A stretch of DNA of 64,000 nt from Acanthornis magna (lineage: Eukaryota; Chordata; Aves; Passeriformes; Acanthizidae), in the NCBI GenBank assembly GCA_036785705.1, contig JAWUZG010000036.1, positions 11,217,501 to 11,281,500 of the forward strand, read 5' to 3'. The notes under the pieces are model-generated. The model made no database searches. It had not been told where the DNA came from and worked only from the letters and a program-made list of their open reading frames with translations. Below, one piece after another: positions 28,001 through 43,000 of this stretch (position 1 is its first letter; every line of letters begins with the position of its first letter). The position numbers and the translations under genes are program-made.

Positions 28001-31000
28001 CCATCAGCTCAATTAAGAACATTACATGGAATACATATAATTGTTACAACTAAAACATATATACAGATGTAGCATCTCCAAATCCTAATTTTCTTAAGCA
28101 CCAATACGTAATAGAGTCAAAGACTATGGGCAGTCTTTTTCTTGAACATAATCAGTTTTCCTTCCTAAAAAAGGAAGCTTGCTGGTGTCAGTTTCTGCCA
28201 AATTAAGCACCCAGAAAGCAGTCATATTAGTGGTAATCAAAAGGAGTTAGAGAAGGCACAAACTGAAGACACTGCAATGGCTGAAAAAACAGTGAGAAAA
28301 ACTTGCTACAAGACTGGAGGAATGGACAACATAGTTAACCTACTTGCAGTTTTCCTTTACTGATTTTAACTGGTTTTCCTTCTTCAACCAAGAGATTGTT
28401 TTTGTTCACAATCCTTGGTGGCTGCTGATGACTTTCCAAATATATGCGAACCTGCAGTTCAGCATCCAGATGAACATCTCCTGCATGAACTGTAAAGTTA
28501 AAGGTGTCAATAAGGTTGCTGCTGTCATCATGTCTGTATGTCACATGCCCATTTATCAGATCAAGTTGAGTAAAGGAATCCATTAATAGATTATTCACAT
28601 ATATTCTCCCATATTTTGGGAAGGAGAGTATCTCATATGTAAGCTCATGATCACTTCTTATGTCTTGGTTTGTAATAGCACTTAGGTTAGCTGTTGAAAC
28701 AGTTTCTTCTTTCCCTTTTTGAACCAACAATCCTGTATTATTTGCCAACCTAACATAAGGATCAGTGGCATTAACTTCTAGAAGCAAAGATGTATAGTGC
28801 TTGCCATCTGTCACAAAAAGCACAAAACGACCAAAATCTGCACCATGGTGTATAAACAGGACTTGTTTTTGCTCCAGGTCCACTTGTTTGAATTGGTAGA
28901 GTCTATGCGAAGTATCATTTGTTAGCACCAAGTCCCCATTGGAAATACCACGTCTAGTATATAGCAACTGTCCATCATCAAAATCAGAATCAGGATCATG
29001 ATAGCAAAGATCCGCCAAAGTTAATAATCGCTGGCTGTTTCTCACTATGTAAAATATCTTATCAATTATGCGTACTGGTTTCTCATCATTCTTCAGCTGG
29101 ACAGAAACGTAGAATTTAATTTCTACTGACAAAGGTTCTACTTCCGGACCAAAGTCTGTCGCTTTTCCCAACTCTTTGCTGGAAGCTCTGACAAGAAATT
29201 CATCAAACACGGTTTCAGAATCATCATGCACATACATAAGGCTCTTATCAGTTATATCTTTATTAGTGAAAGTTGTAAGATTGTCATTATTCTTGAATGG
29301 ACCAGAAAAATTAATAAGTTTTAATTTCCCATGCTTAGGAAACTGTATAACTTCATATCGGAAATTTTTATTATCAGGTGTTTGCACAAACAATTTCGTG
29401 CTTGTTATTAATTCTCCTTCCCCTTCAGTAACATTAAGGCCATTGTTAGTCAAAATAATGTTTCTGAAATCTGATTTGATGTAGACTTCAAAGTCATAGA
29501 AATTTGATTCTAGATACTCTGTAGAAACGAGAAATCTAAATGAATCATAGTTATCTTCATGGTACCTGCTGATTAATTCATATGCCACTTTTTGATCAGT
29601 AATATCTTTCTGGCTAAAGACTGAATCTTTTTTCAAAGGCTGGTCATTAAGCAGTATCTGTCCATTCTTTGGTAGGGACAGAAGTTTAAAATGAAGCTCA
29701 TCTTCAGGTATTTCTAGATCTGCAATCACAGCAAAAAGATTATCAGAATTCAAGTACTTCTTTTTTGATTTTTCAATTTCTAGACAATGTTTCAATAGAC
29801 TGTACCTTAGCCACTTCACTTTGATCGGAAATGTGTGCTCTTCACTGATTCTGTTTCCTATGCTGACTTTGAATTTAAATTCGTCAGTAACATTTTCGGG
29901 CTGAATGTCTTTAAAAGTGCTACAGTATCTCACACGGCTGCGCTGAAGAGAGCGTTGAGAAAAGGAGCTGACTTGCTTCCATTCCCCCCCTGAATGCTGC
30001 CTTTGGACCTGACCAAAGCGAGGAGGCTCTGTGATCTCGTACCGTATCTCCATATCCTGGAGGACAGCATTTGTTTCAACTGCCAGATGCCTTGGCCTTA
30101 TAAGAGCTGTTACACCTTGGAGTAGATTTATTCCTGAGTTGTTGACAACTCTGTAATCCAAAGGAACTGCCATGACACGTAACACAACAGTGTTGCTCAC
30201 CTTCTCACCATCACTTGCCCTGAGAACAATCCTTGAGTTCTTGACGCCTGTGTGGACAAAGAAAACAGTGCCTTTACTTAAATCCTCGTTAGAAAAAGAA
30301 GTGATAGCTTTTCCAGGATGCTTTGAATTTTCTAAAAATCCTGCATCTGCATTCAGATTTCCAAGCACTGAAAGACTGAGACCCACAGAATCCGTATCTT
30401 TATCTAGAACTTTTATCAGGTCACTAGTCAAGCGTTTCTTTGAGTTCTCTAAGAGAAGCAGCAAGTTTCCCTCAGGAAGTATGATCTCAGGAGCATCATT
30501 TACTGGAGTGACAGTAATGTTAAACATATGCTGCTCATTTCCTTGCAAATATGGAGACACAATCTTCTCACTGCTGGTAGAAATGGTGAAATTAAAATTA
30601 TCGTAAGTGTCCTCAGAGCCATCATGGACATAAAGAATCTTCCCTTGCCACACATCCTGCATAGTAAATGTATTTACCTCCTGCACTGGTTCAACATTCA
30701 GTTTCAAGTTTCCATGAGAGGGTGGTTTCTTTATATCAAAAAGAATTTGTGACCGATGAATTCCTAATTTCTGAAAGTCTAAGTTAACTTTAATATGCTT
30801 AGATTCTAGAGAAGCTTGTCCGCCCTCTAACACAATTAAATTACTTAGAACTAAAAGGTGGCTTTTGTCTTCCTTGCCCAGAGAAATCAAGCTTTCATGG
30901 TAAATGGCAAATACAGGAGCTGCTTTCATAGGAGGGTTCTTCACAGCCATTTCTAAAGAAAGATTTGGATTAAAAGCACTCTGCATTTCACATCCAGCTG

Positions 31001-34000
31001 AAATGTCCTTAGTTACTAGAACATTCTTCAGCGATTTCTTTTCTGAGTTTGTTTTCAGGTTTCTTAAGCAGCCTTTGAAGGATCCTCCTCTGGCATACTT
31101 CCCAGATACTGAGATTAACTTGATCACTTCTGATCGTGTGCTGTCATCTACACCACCAACAAAGAGGGATCCCTCCAGAAGTGGCAATTTACTGTGGGGA
31201 GGTAATGATTTCTTCACAGTTTCTTCATCTAATGTTAGCTGCAAATATTCTGCAGTGAATTTCAGTTTGATGTAGTGCCAATGACCATCATTGACTGACC
31301 TTCGAGAGAAAAGATGGGTTCTACTTTTATGTTTTCCAACATAAGCTTTAATTAAACCATCTTCCATTTCCATTGCAATGAAATCACCCGCTTGCCCAGA
31401 GTGGTAAAGCAACAAGCCACGAGCAGCTGAGGTTTGTAAAGTATACTCGAAGGTTCCCTCATTGTCCACGCTCCATGACGGGAAAGAAATATAGGACCTG
31501 GAACTGAAGAAACTAATGGGTTCTTCTTCACCTGCAAAGAACTCATCACTGCACCCCACTGAAACTTCATGGATGTTTTTGAATCCAGGAGAAGGTCTCA
31601 GAGGCATCAGAATGTCTAACTGATTGAACAGCACATCATCAATGCATCCTCGGAAACTGTGTAGTGCTCCAACAAGGTAGGGAACATCAAGTTTACCAGT
31701 ACCACCTATGTAGAATCCATAATCAATGTTTAAATCATAAAGAATTCCAGGCATTTTTGCATTGGTTCTATCATGTTTATCAACTACTAACGTGACATTA
31801 TCTTGTTCATGATGTAGTTCTACCAGGTGCCAAGCTAAGTCATTCAGCTGAGATCTCTGCTGGGAATGCAGTACTCGTTCCTCAACACCGAAGTTAATTC
31901 TCACCTGCAACAGACAAAATTTTAACTATCAAAATCCAAAATTATATTTTTCACAATCATGCATTAATATATAGTTAATATATTAATTTTCATACATTTT
32001 CATACTGAGCATATAATTAACAAAATATAATTGAAAAAATAAAATTCCACAAAAATTCTGCATAGGTTTATTTGCCATCACAAACATAACTTGAGAAACT
32101 GCAGAAGAAGGAACAGACTCCTCTGCAGCTCTGCTAGGAACAACAGCTCCTGAGAACTCAACTGAAAATGATCTCTCAAGAACTCACCTTGCAGAAAAAC
32201 AATTACCCAGATCCAAGCATTATCTGTAATGTTACTATCATCAAATCTGAAATTCTGCCTTTACTGAATCTCATGCTTTGAAGACAATGATCTCAATTTT
32301 AATATCCAGAGATCTCAAAGGTAATAGAGCTATAATTATAATTGTAAGAAATAAAAGCAATGCTTTGAAATTATTAATTATGTGATTTTTTTCATTTCTT
32401 TAAATAGAAACTTGTTTAGATACCTTGTTATACATAACAGCCTAAATAAAAACTCTGAGCAATACAGGCTACATGCATTTATTAGCTACAATTATAAAGC
32501 ATACTTGTACATATCCTGAGAGTAGCTCCATTAAACAATAATCTGTCTTCCCAGCTGCAAGAAGAAGCAGTCCCTGTGGCTTGCTTGTTCGAAACTTCAA
32601 CTGTAAGGATGTCTGAGAGGATGCTTCTGTCATGTTCAGCTCCACAAAGCTATCGCCATAAAATGATACTGAAAGAAACAAAGGAAAAGAAACAGGAAAT
32701 TTAATCACACACACACACACCAAAAAAACCTTTTTTTCTTATCTATACCTAAATATATGTAAAAAATGTATATTATTTTCTATATACTTATTTGCATTCA
32801 AATGAAAATAAAATCTCAGATATCAAATTCACCAGTCCAAGCAATTAAAAAAGAGTCAAATGGCCATACCAGAATCAACAAGGGATGAATGCAGTCCAGT
32901 ATTCTTATCTCCAACAGTGATGACTGGGAATTAAGTTGTAAGAACAGTGCAATTATACAGAATAATTTCTTTCAAATACTCATTTTTTTTGTTTGTTTGT
33001 TTAGTTGGTTGTTGTTTGGGTTTTTTAGTTGGTTTTGGGGGGTTTTGTTGTTGTTGTTTGGTTGGGTTTTTGTTTGTTTGAGGTGTTTTCCTGAGCTTGT
33101 CACACCCAGTCTATTTTGTAGCTGCCGAAGAATTTCTCTATGAAGTATTCCTCTAGTTTCTCTTTGGAAATATCTTCATCTACAACATGGTCTTACATCT
33201 CCATCAGAGACATCCTGTGCTGTATCTGCAGAGAAGATCCACAAGTCTCCTGCCACCAGCGTCATTTTCAGATGTTTTCATCGCTCTATTCCAGGCAAAA
33301 CTGTCCTCTTGTATCCAGCATGCAACCTCCAGCCACCCCTGCTATCCTGTTGGCCAGTCATGCAGTTCTGTACAAGCCTCCTTCACTGTCTCCTCCCCTC
33401 TTTTCTGCCCTGAAGAACTGTAACACCAGGAAGATTTCTAATTTGACTAATCACTGCGCTCACCATCCCAATTATTACAATTCTGAACAGCACAAATCCT
33501 AAGACCAAATCCTCAAAACTCTGCTGGTAACTCCCCTCTGACATATGAAAACAACAACAAAAAAATCAACCATTTTCCACTCCTCCTATTTAATCAATTA
33601 CTTAATATAAAAAGCCCTGCACTCCAAAGACTGCTCAAAAGCCTTTGGCAGCAAACTTTATCAAAAGCCTTTTGAAATTCTTAGATAACTTGCCCACCCC
33701 CATCAAGGAAACTCCAAGGGATTTGTAAAGCAGAACCTGCCTTTAAAGTTGATCCTTCTCACTTGTGCATATTTTATCCTTTGTTGCAGTACATATAAAT
33801 TTGAGTTATGGATGTCAAGCTTACAGTTCTCTGGTAATTCCTGTTTTAAATACTGGCATACAATCTGCCACCATTCAGCTTTCAGGTACCAGGCAGTACT
33901 TTTACGCATGAGGTCAGATATTACCCTTCGCAAGTTATTTCATCCTCAAGTTTTTTTAGGTCAACCCCTCTCCTCCCCTGCCTCCACCCCAAAAAAGGAA

Positions 34001-37000
34001 TTTCAGTTTGGGAATCTTCCCAATTAGTAGCAAATGCCATTTAGTTTAGCTTCTCTGCAGTAGCCATGCCCTTTCTGAGTACTTCTTTTATACTGGTAAC
34101 TTAATCAACTGGCTGCACAGACCCTCTGCAGGGTTTTTGTTCTTGATGTACTTAAGGCGGATTTAGTTAAAGCTTTGATTCCTTCACGCTGATCCTTGAC
34201 CTTTTTTTTTCCAGACCGTGTTTATTTTCAAATTCCATCTGCCAAATTTTATGATGCTTTCAACTGTGTTTGGATATAGCTTGTAAGAACACCACCAGTT
34301 AAATATTTATTTTGCCATTTTTAGTTTCATTCTGAAATAATTTTCTCATTTAAACACAGTTCTTTTTAAAATCAAGCATAACTGCAGAGGACTTTTGTCC
34401 AGTCCCTACATTAGCCGTTCCCTTGCTTAACCTAACACACACTGACAACTCTTATTGTATGGCTTTAACTCTGACTCTGAACTGGATTCTACACAGAGTA
34501 CCAAATCAAAGATCTCATTTAGCAGCTCATTCATTAAATAATCAATAATAGTATCTAAAAATTTGCTGTAGGATATATAAAAATTCTAGGAAGCTTCCCC
34601 AAGAACAAGATTTCAGCAAACCCCACAACCAAAAAGTATGTAATATCAAGATATATTAAGTACCCAGAGAAGCACAGCAAAGATCTTTACATTACTGAAA
34701 TACATATATGTATACATATAAAAATGCCTTCATCAAACAGCTTAAATGCACTGAGAGGACCTATGCCATTTTATGCACATAGAAATGTTATTCTGTGGTA
34801 AATAAAGAAAGACCTCCTCTTTAAAGCAAATATTGGAATAACATAACTAGAGGCAAATCCCCAGTATAATCAATGACCAACTAATAGGCCAGGAAATAGG
34901 TTAAATAATTATTATTTTTTATATTACCCTGAATTCATACTATAACAGCAGATAGGACTGTCACTGTGCTAACACACAGATGGACTATAGGAGATTGTCC
35001 CTACCCCTAGAGAGCTTGAGGTCCAAAAAGCTAAGAGAGACGAGTCCTCTGATTTCTATTTCAGCAAATGACGCACAGAGATACTGTCTTCCTGTACAGG
35101 TTTTGGCTGAATAGAGTTAATTTTTTCCTAGTAGCTGATACAATGCTGTGTTTTGCATTTATTAAGAGAATAATGTTGGTGATGCATTGAATTTTTAGTT
35201 GCTGCTCAGTAGCACTCACCCTAAATCCAGGACATTGATTCAGTGTCCCGTGCTCTGCAGTGATCAGGTGCACAGGAGGCTGGCGGAGCATGGCCAGGAG
35301 AGCTGACCCAAACTGGCCACAGGATGCCAAACATGCATGACCCAAACTTGCCCAGGATATGAACTGGGGGCACAGCTATCAGTCAGCAGACGGCAAGCAA
35401 CTGTACTGTACGTCACTTGTTGGTTTGGGGTTTTATTTCTATCTCTCTTTTTGTTGTCTCCTTTATCATTACTATCACATTTTACTTTGTTTCAATTATT
35501 AAACTGTTCTTATCTCAATCCACAGGTTGTTTTTTGGGGTTTTTTTTCTCATTAATCCTCCCCATCCTACCATGGGGTGGGGGACTCAGCAAGCAACCAC
35601 GTAGTACTTTGCTATGAGCTGGGGTTAAGTCATGACACTTCCTAAAGGTCACAGGAAGTATTACTTTGCTGTCTGAAATAACCTGTCTTAATCAAAAAAA
35701 CTCCATTTCCTTCAGTACTGTACATCAGTATAACATTATGGGTACAAAAATGTTTCACTCTGAGTAGACAGACCCTTCGCCTCACCCTACGGAGACTCCA
35801 AGAAGCAGTTACATTAATTTTGCTATACATCCTGGCACCCCTACAGAACTGGGTGTTCTAGAACACTAGAACACTACAAGATTTCATTGTATTTTATCAG
35901 TGGAGTTTCTCAGAAATTAAGAAATCAAAATTTTTCACAGGTGTCAATATCCTGAAAGTTTTATTGTGATCACTGTAGCACAACTCCTAAATTTAGCTGA
36001 ATTTCTGAATCAGAAGTAATGGCTGCTGGTGGAAATTGGCAATTACTTTTCAATAGACCTGAGCATGAAAAAACATTGGCTTTTGGGGGAAGCAATTAAG
36101 CAGAAAGATTAACTAACTGTGGATTACTAAGTGCAATTTAGAATAACTAGAATGAAGTTGCAAAGTCACTGTTTTGCAGTGTTTTGCAGTACCCCTGGGC
36201 AATAGTATGGTATTTATACCATAAATTAATTTCCTGGAAAGAAAAAAAAGAAAGTTAAGTTAAAGCTTCAGCCTTCCATAAAACTCTTCAGCATCAGAGT
36301 CCATCACTGAAGGTGGGGTACGTAGGCACTGATCCAGCACTAAACAAGATTTTGGACCACCTACAGTGCCTTGGGATCATTCTGCTTCATTACCCACCAA
36401 ACTAAGAAGCATGTTATTATACTATAGAAATCAAGTTCCTCTAGAGCAGACACTTCTAGAATGATTTCTGGTTGAAACCAAGTTATGACTGATCTCAAAA
36501 TTAATCTGGTGCTTTTGAAAGGGGGACATTTTGTCATGGACCATCTGATGTTAATCACACTAGTACAGAAAATAAGTGGAGTTCAGCCAGCAATACCAGT
36601 CTTGGAAGTCCCTTGCTACCGGAGCAGGTGAATTCAACATATCATACACGGAATGATTCCTTTGGAGTGCCCGGGCAGAAAACCTATTCTGTAACATCTC
36701 TGTGCCTCAAATGGAAAAGACAGCGCAAGCAGATGAGAATAATGAGCTCTACGCTAGCTATTAATGTCCATTTATGGACATGGAAATAGACACACAAAGG
36801 CCTACGAAAACAGAGGCATAATCACTTGAGATGCTAATTTAAAGATCTGTTCAACCTGAGTTACTGGCTAATTTGTGGTCCCCATATTTCTTCCTTCTCC
36901 GTTATAGCCAACCCTCAAGTCTGGGCCTCGGACTACAAATTCTTCCCTGTATTTATTTATGTTATGATGAAAACAGGCAGTATTTATATGGAAAGTGTTA

Positions 37001-40000
37001 GTTTGGAAAATTTTATTTCAAGTAATTTTACTGAAGATTCTTGATCAGCTCTGTCCACAATATCCTTCTTTGAAGTAACCATAAGAAAGCAGGCATAGCA
37101 AAAGTCTTCACAGCAACAGAGCAAAAGATCTTTCACTCATCCCCTAGAGATGGTTATTAGGCTGGCATTTAATCCCTTTGTTCGTCTTTCATTCTCTTTG
37201 CTAAGACATCATCAAATTCTACAAACAGCCACCCTCTGAATAATATTTCTCTTCTTTCTGTATGCAAAGCACAAAGAAATAAAAGCCTCATCTCTTCTCC
37301 ACCGCCAAAACTAGCAACCCCACTAATCTATCTACAAGAAACCAGGCTCAGACCACCACACTGTTATCACAAGCTATGCACATCCATCCAAAAACAAAAT
37401 CACTAAAGAGCTAACTGAAAGAATGAACTTCTTTTCTCTTTGAGTCTGTTTTTTTTTTTTTCAGTTGAGATCAAGTATCTTCTCAGCAATGCCATAAGTG
37501 ACCTTGGAATCACCATTCCACACTCATTTCTTAATTGGAAGTAATTTAATAAAGCCTTCATGTCTGCTCAACTCCTTTTGGTCTCCATTGTGGACAGGAA
37601 ACAGCCAAATCTACAGAAATGTCAATCCTTTATTTCTTTGGATCTCTTTTACACCTTATACCCAAAGAAAATAATGTAGAAAGGCTTTCCCTACAGTGCC
37701 TAAACCAGTCATCCAGAAATCTTTACATATATGTAATCCAGAGAGGTTTTTACACTCATGCCACATGAAAAAGAGGGACATTTTACCATGTCCCTTTCCA
37801 GCCCCTAGTATCCACCCCTTTATATGAAAAAAATTGAAATACATAATTCGATCTTCAAGCATAAAAGAAAAATGTTGTCGGTTCACATAAGAGAGTTTTC
37901 GACAACGTTTTTGTCTCCAAAAAGTTCAGGAGGTATCAGTGCCAGACCATTCTAAAGGTAAAGCTTCCACCAGAAATCTACAGTGTAAGAAAAAACAATG
38001 TAGATAATACTTAAGATGTATTCAGACATCCTGAATCCTTCTCATGTAGACAAAAATATTTGTTTATTTTTAATAGCCAATATATTGATCTTCTGTTTTC
38101 AATACTACAATAAATGCCATCCACAGAATAACTGCTGCTCAGATAGACTGCACCCATGTAGCCCACTGATTTGCTGTGAAAACAACTATATATATTTTGT
38201 TTTACTGGAAGTCATGGAATCTATTACACTACTTAGTCATTAACAATAAAATCATAGAAGTAAAGGATTAAGTCTAACATAGCGCATGTATTTTCAGTCA
38301 GGATCCTCTCCAAACTCCAGAACTGCTGAGTCAGATGCAGTGTTTCGTTGGCTTATTTGCTGCCTTCTGCAGAGTGAAGTCACTTCTGTGCCATGGTAAC
38401 TCCTCAGCTGAGACCACAGTACCTGCAGTGGTCTCATCAATAACGTTCAGTATCAATGAACTCTACAGACTGGCTGTATAAAAAGCAATTAACAAGAAGG
38501 TAGGGAGGGGGTAGGGAAAAGGAGCAGGAATGGAATGAATTCACTGGTTTTTTCCACTCTGACCATCTACTGTTGTCCTGTGCTGCAGTGGTATCTAGGT
38601 AACATGGAGAAGGTCCTTATCCACTAGATGTTTGATGCACACCCTTCCCGTTACTCCAACTGTACAGTGTCCCTTCAGGAAAATAAAAGTACTTAACTTT
38701 CTATATGAAAAACACCAAGTCAGATTAAAGGTTAATTCATCTGTCCGAAGAGCAAGCTGATAAAGAGAAACAAGCACACACATCAGCTGTGACTAGCGAG
38801 GTACTGGCATCATCAACCCTAGTGTATCTACAGGCAACACCTTTTTTTGTTATTTGAGTGAATAAGTTTCCCATTGCCCAGATGAGATCTGCACCTTGAC
38901 GTTTGCCCCCTGCAGAACATTCACAAAGCTGTTAACAGTAACAGAAAACACCTGGCGAAGGTAACTCAGATAAATATTAATTTTTCAAGTGACAGTGGTC
39001 TTCTATCTGTCTGTTGATAAATTTTGGTATGTTTTTGACTCTACTATTTGGGATGTTCAAGTAGAAGCCCTTCCTAAGAGGACAGCCCATTTCTCCTATG
39101 TTTACTGAAAACACAGTGTAACCATCCTTTTGCAGAGCATATTTTTCACACCAATAACAGATAATATACTACTAAATACATTCTCAGAGAACTCACTTCA
39201 GGACTGTAGAGAAATTGAAGTGATATAATTTTGTCCCCCTCCCTGTCTTTGTCCTTCTATTCTCAAAACAGAGCAGTTGTTTTTCATAGCTACAAATTTC
39301 TTCTGTACTAACAAGGTATTTATGGTGCTTCAATAAGAGGTAGAAGGGTTGTACAACCTAGAAGTAAAATGAAGACAGGTTTCCAAATAGTAAAAATCCT
39401 TTCAGCTATATATAAGTACAGCTTGAAGCCTCTTTTAAGAGTCCACATGCACTGAATGGTAGGCTAACTACCACAGACACTTCAAGTCCCAATAGTTTCT
39501 GCTGTAACTGAGATAAAATATGCAGATCCCAGCTGATGAAGATGCAAGTCTGAACTCGGTTTCCTAAACCACAGGAAAAACAGCCCACAACTTCTAACAT
39601 TAATAAAATGGGAAGATTCTCCCTTAGGATAGGATTTGAGTGATGGAAACAAGTGTTCAGAGCCAATTAATACCAAATAAAAATAAGCTTTTGTGATATT
39701 AGTAACTTTTAAAAGCCTTGTTTACTCTGACTATACAACACAAGTAGAGACAGATTAAAAAGGGAGAAAACATTAGTGAAAGAGCGCCAAATTCCAGGTA
39801 TCCAATATAACAAGCCTTAAGAAAAAAGGCAGAATGTGAGATTAAAGAATATATTTGCAATTACTGCATGGACTCAAAATTTGCACTATAAACATGCCTA
39901 GAGCTTCCTCAAAGAACCAAACAATTTCTCTAACTCCTTGTCACTACTGCATCTTGGCATCTAAGTCCAAGATTTCAACCACTTCACCAACTGAAGAGTT

Positions 40001-43000
40001 GCCAGTCCTCTCCAAACAGAACTCCCTGGTGTACAGACACTTCTACAAAAGTTTGTCACTTTAGAATGTTTCAGTTCTGCACTGAATAACTTACATGGAA
40101 CAGAACTGACCCGAAGTGATGCTTCTCACATGCTGCAAGTATTCGTTCCAAAATTTTGTGATTTGTACAATTATTTCCTCATCTAGCTGTGTTTCTTCCT
40201 TTCATCTTGAATCTGCCAGTAACACGTATGAAACCACTACAACCACAAAATAATCCCAATTTCAGATTTTGAAGAAATATATACTGAATTCTAGCACTTC
40301 CATACAGTTACTTTAAAAGTAATTAATTACTGCTAAAGTTTCTGAAAAAAACTTGTCCAAGTGGTATGACAAAGATGCTACAAAGACAGGAGAAGAGGAA
40401 AAATTCTTTAACTAACTTTAAAATAGTTATTTCAGGAGAAGTATCTTACATGGCTAATACTTTGCTGCAATATTTGAAACGTCTGCATTAACTGTCCTGG
40501 ATTTGGCTGGCATAAAGTTAATTTTCTTCTTAGTAGCTGGTACAGTGTTGTGGTTTGGATTTACAGCACATCAGTGATAAAAATCACTGATTTTTAAAAT
40601 ATAGTGCAAATAGCAAAAGAAATTGCTAGAGATTTCATGGCATTGTCAGGAGTGTCATATCCCAGAAATAAAGATGATCAGTTCTGCTGATGCAAAGCTC
40701 GAGAAACTAGTAGTTAAAAAATAAAATTTGACCACAACCACTTTCTTAAAGTAATTTCATAATTGTTTTTTTTTTGCTTTTGAACAACAGCGAAAACTCA
40801 GATTGGTAGCTAACTTTTCTCAGGTTTCTGACTGAAACATGACCCCATGTTAGAAACCTTTACAGGAAGTGTGACTGCCCATTAAAACTCAATTGAGTGA
40901 GTCTTAAAGTCCTAATCAGAACTTCATGAGCATGATGAAATTAAAACTGTCCTTACACTGATGTAATCCTATGCTGATGATAGTCCAGTTTCTTACAGTG
41001 AATCTCAATGTTTCTTACTTTTGCAGGAGGAAAAAGTGAACCTCCTTTCAGTCTGATTCATAAGCAGTTACTATTTATCAACTGTGGGAAAAAAGTTCCA
41101 GAAAATACACCCTTAGAAAAAAAAATGCACTCACAGCTTCTTTTCTTTTACAAGTAGACGGAACCATATTTGGAATATTCTTTTTTTTTAACGTAGAACT
41201 TGCTGCATCACAGATAAGATCAAATTCAACTGCTGAAACTGAAAAACTCCACAGAATACATAATACAGTTTGCTTACAAATCTTACACTCTCCAAAACAC
41301 GGTGCTGATACTTCAAAACAGGAGATTGGTTAATGAAGCTTTGCCACAAGGACAAATAGCAAAAGTAATGTAGCAGAATGAGAGGGGGGAAAACCTCCAA
41401 AGAACCAAAATAGGACACTACATAACGAAAAAATATTCCTCCATTTTTGTAGGCTTATCTAAGATGGTAACACGTGATATCAATAGCACATAAGAGAAAA
41501 ATGGAAGTGGAAAAAGAAGCTGCTAGATTCACTGGGAATACCGTTTATGGCTAAACATAACCATTATTCAAAAGAGAACTCTCAGGGTTGATTCACACTT
41601 TCTCATTGTGTAATTCAGTGAGATTTTGTGGGTGAATCAAACATTATCAGAGTGTGTAAGTCTCTTACATTCACCTAAAGTATACACAATAAGGAATATT
41701 CTCATGCCCCATCTACAACCGCTTTACACACCAGACACGATAATGTTTAAAGGTCCCTTCCAAACCAAACCATTCTATGATTTCCAGATAAAGATAGTCC
41801 TATACTTAAAGCACTGAACATGAAATTAACAGAGCTGACACTATTTTCTGGTTCTATCACAGAAACTCACTGAAAATTGGAGTTGAGAAAGCCACTTAAC
41901 ATCCAATTTCAGTTCACTGCCTATGAGAAGTTAGTGCTTTTTTTTCCTTCCCAGCCTTCAACGGTTGTCTTCCCTTTCACCAGATTATCTCTGGGTAAGA
42001 TTATAGTTGTAACAACACCTGGAATAAATGAAGGGAGCTGGAATTTAACAAGCGCTCCTGGTGGTGATGTCAGTCCACACGGTGCAGCAAAGCTCAGCTT
42101 GAAGGCAGCTCAACCTGAGCATCACAGGTTGGTGTATCCAGAAGCAGCAGGCTTGCTGCTTCTCCCTACCAGGTAGTTTGGAAATGTATCTTCTGGCTTT
42201 ATTTTGCACTGCTTGCAACACCAGGGACAGAGGACACTACTGCAACAGAAGGCACAAAGCACTGGTTGGCCTAACATCACTACCAGTAATATCTACAAAA
42301 CCCTTTGTCATGTCATTTAAGACAATGCTACTACTACTAGAGATTGCCACCTCAGTGTCAGATCTTCTTGACATCCCTAACATGTCTGAGACATCTCTAT
42401 GAGGAATAAAAAAATGCGTCCACCCACTCTGGTTGTCGGGTCTTCTCTCACAAAACTGAAGAGAACACCACTTAGAGCTCCACACACTGAAATTCTCTCA
42501 TGGAAAGACAAGATAGGTGTATTTCATTTATAGTATCTGAATTAAATCCTTTCATTAATCCCTTCATTAATTTCTAAAGTAAAAACTATTTTTTTAGAAG
42601 TTGCAATTAAATATTAGTTCATTTCTAACTGAGCTTCTCAGCTAGTGAAACAGATGCCACACAACCACAGAAACCGACCACTCAACATTTGTAAAGTTAT
42701 GGTGATTGTCTAACATGGGATTGCAATGAGAGACAGAAGGTGGATGAAGGAGGATGAAAAAGCCACACTTCTACACATGCTGATCCACTAATTTTAAAAG
42801 AATATTTAAAAAGTAAACTTCATTACCAGTCTTTGATGCTCAAATTGCAATGTACTTCAAGTTCCATCTCAAGAAGAAACAGAATTTGCAGCTCAAGTTT
42901 TTGGCTGTTTCAATGGTTTTCATCACTGCCCATGACCAGCACCTTAACGTGGATCACCACTGGTGAGGTGACCGGCATATCTTGGCACATCCGAAAAGTC

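Noticed and set aside
30172..30606. 144-codon plus-strand open frame
   Set aside because: It lies opposite exon 3 of the CSPG4-like gene and is a shadow of its coding frame.
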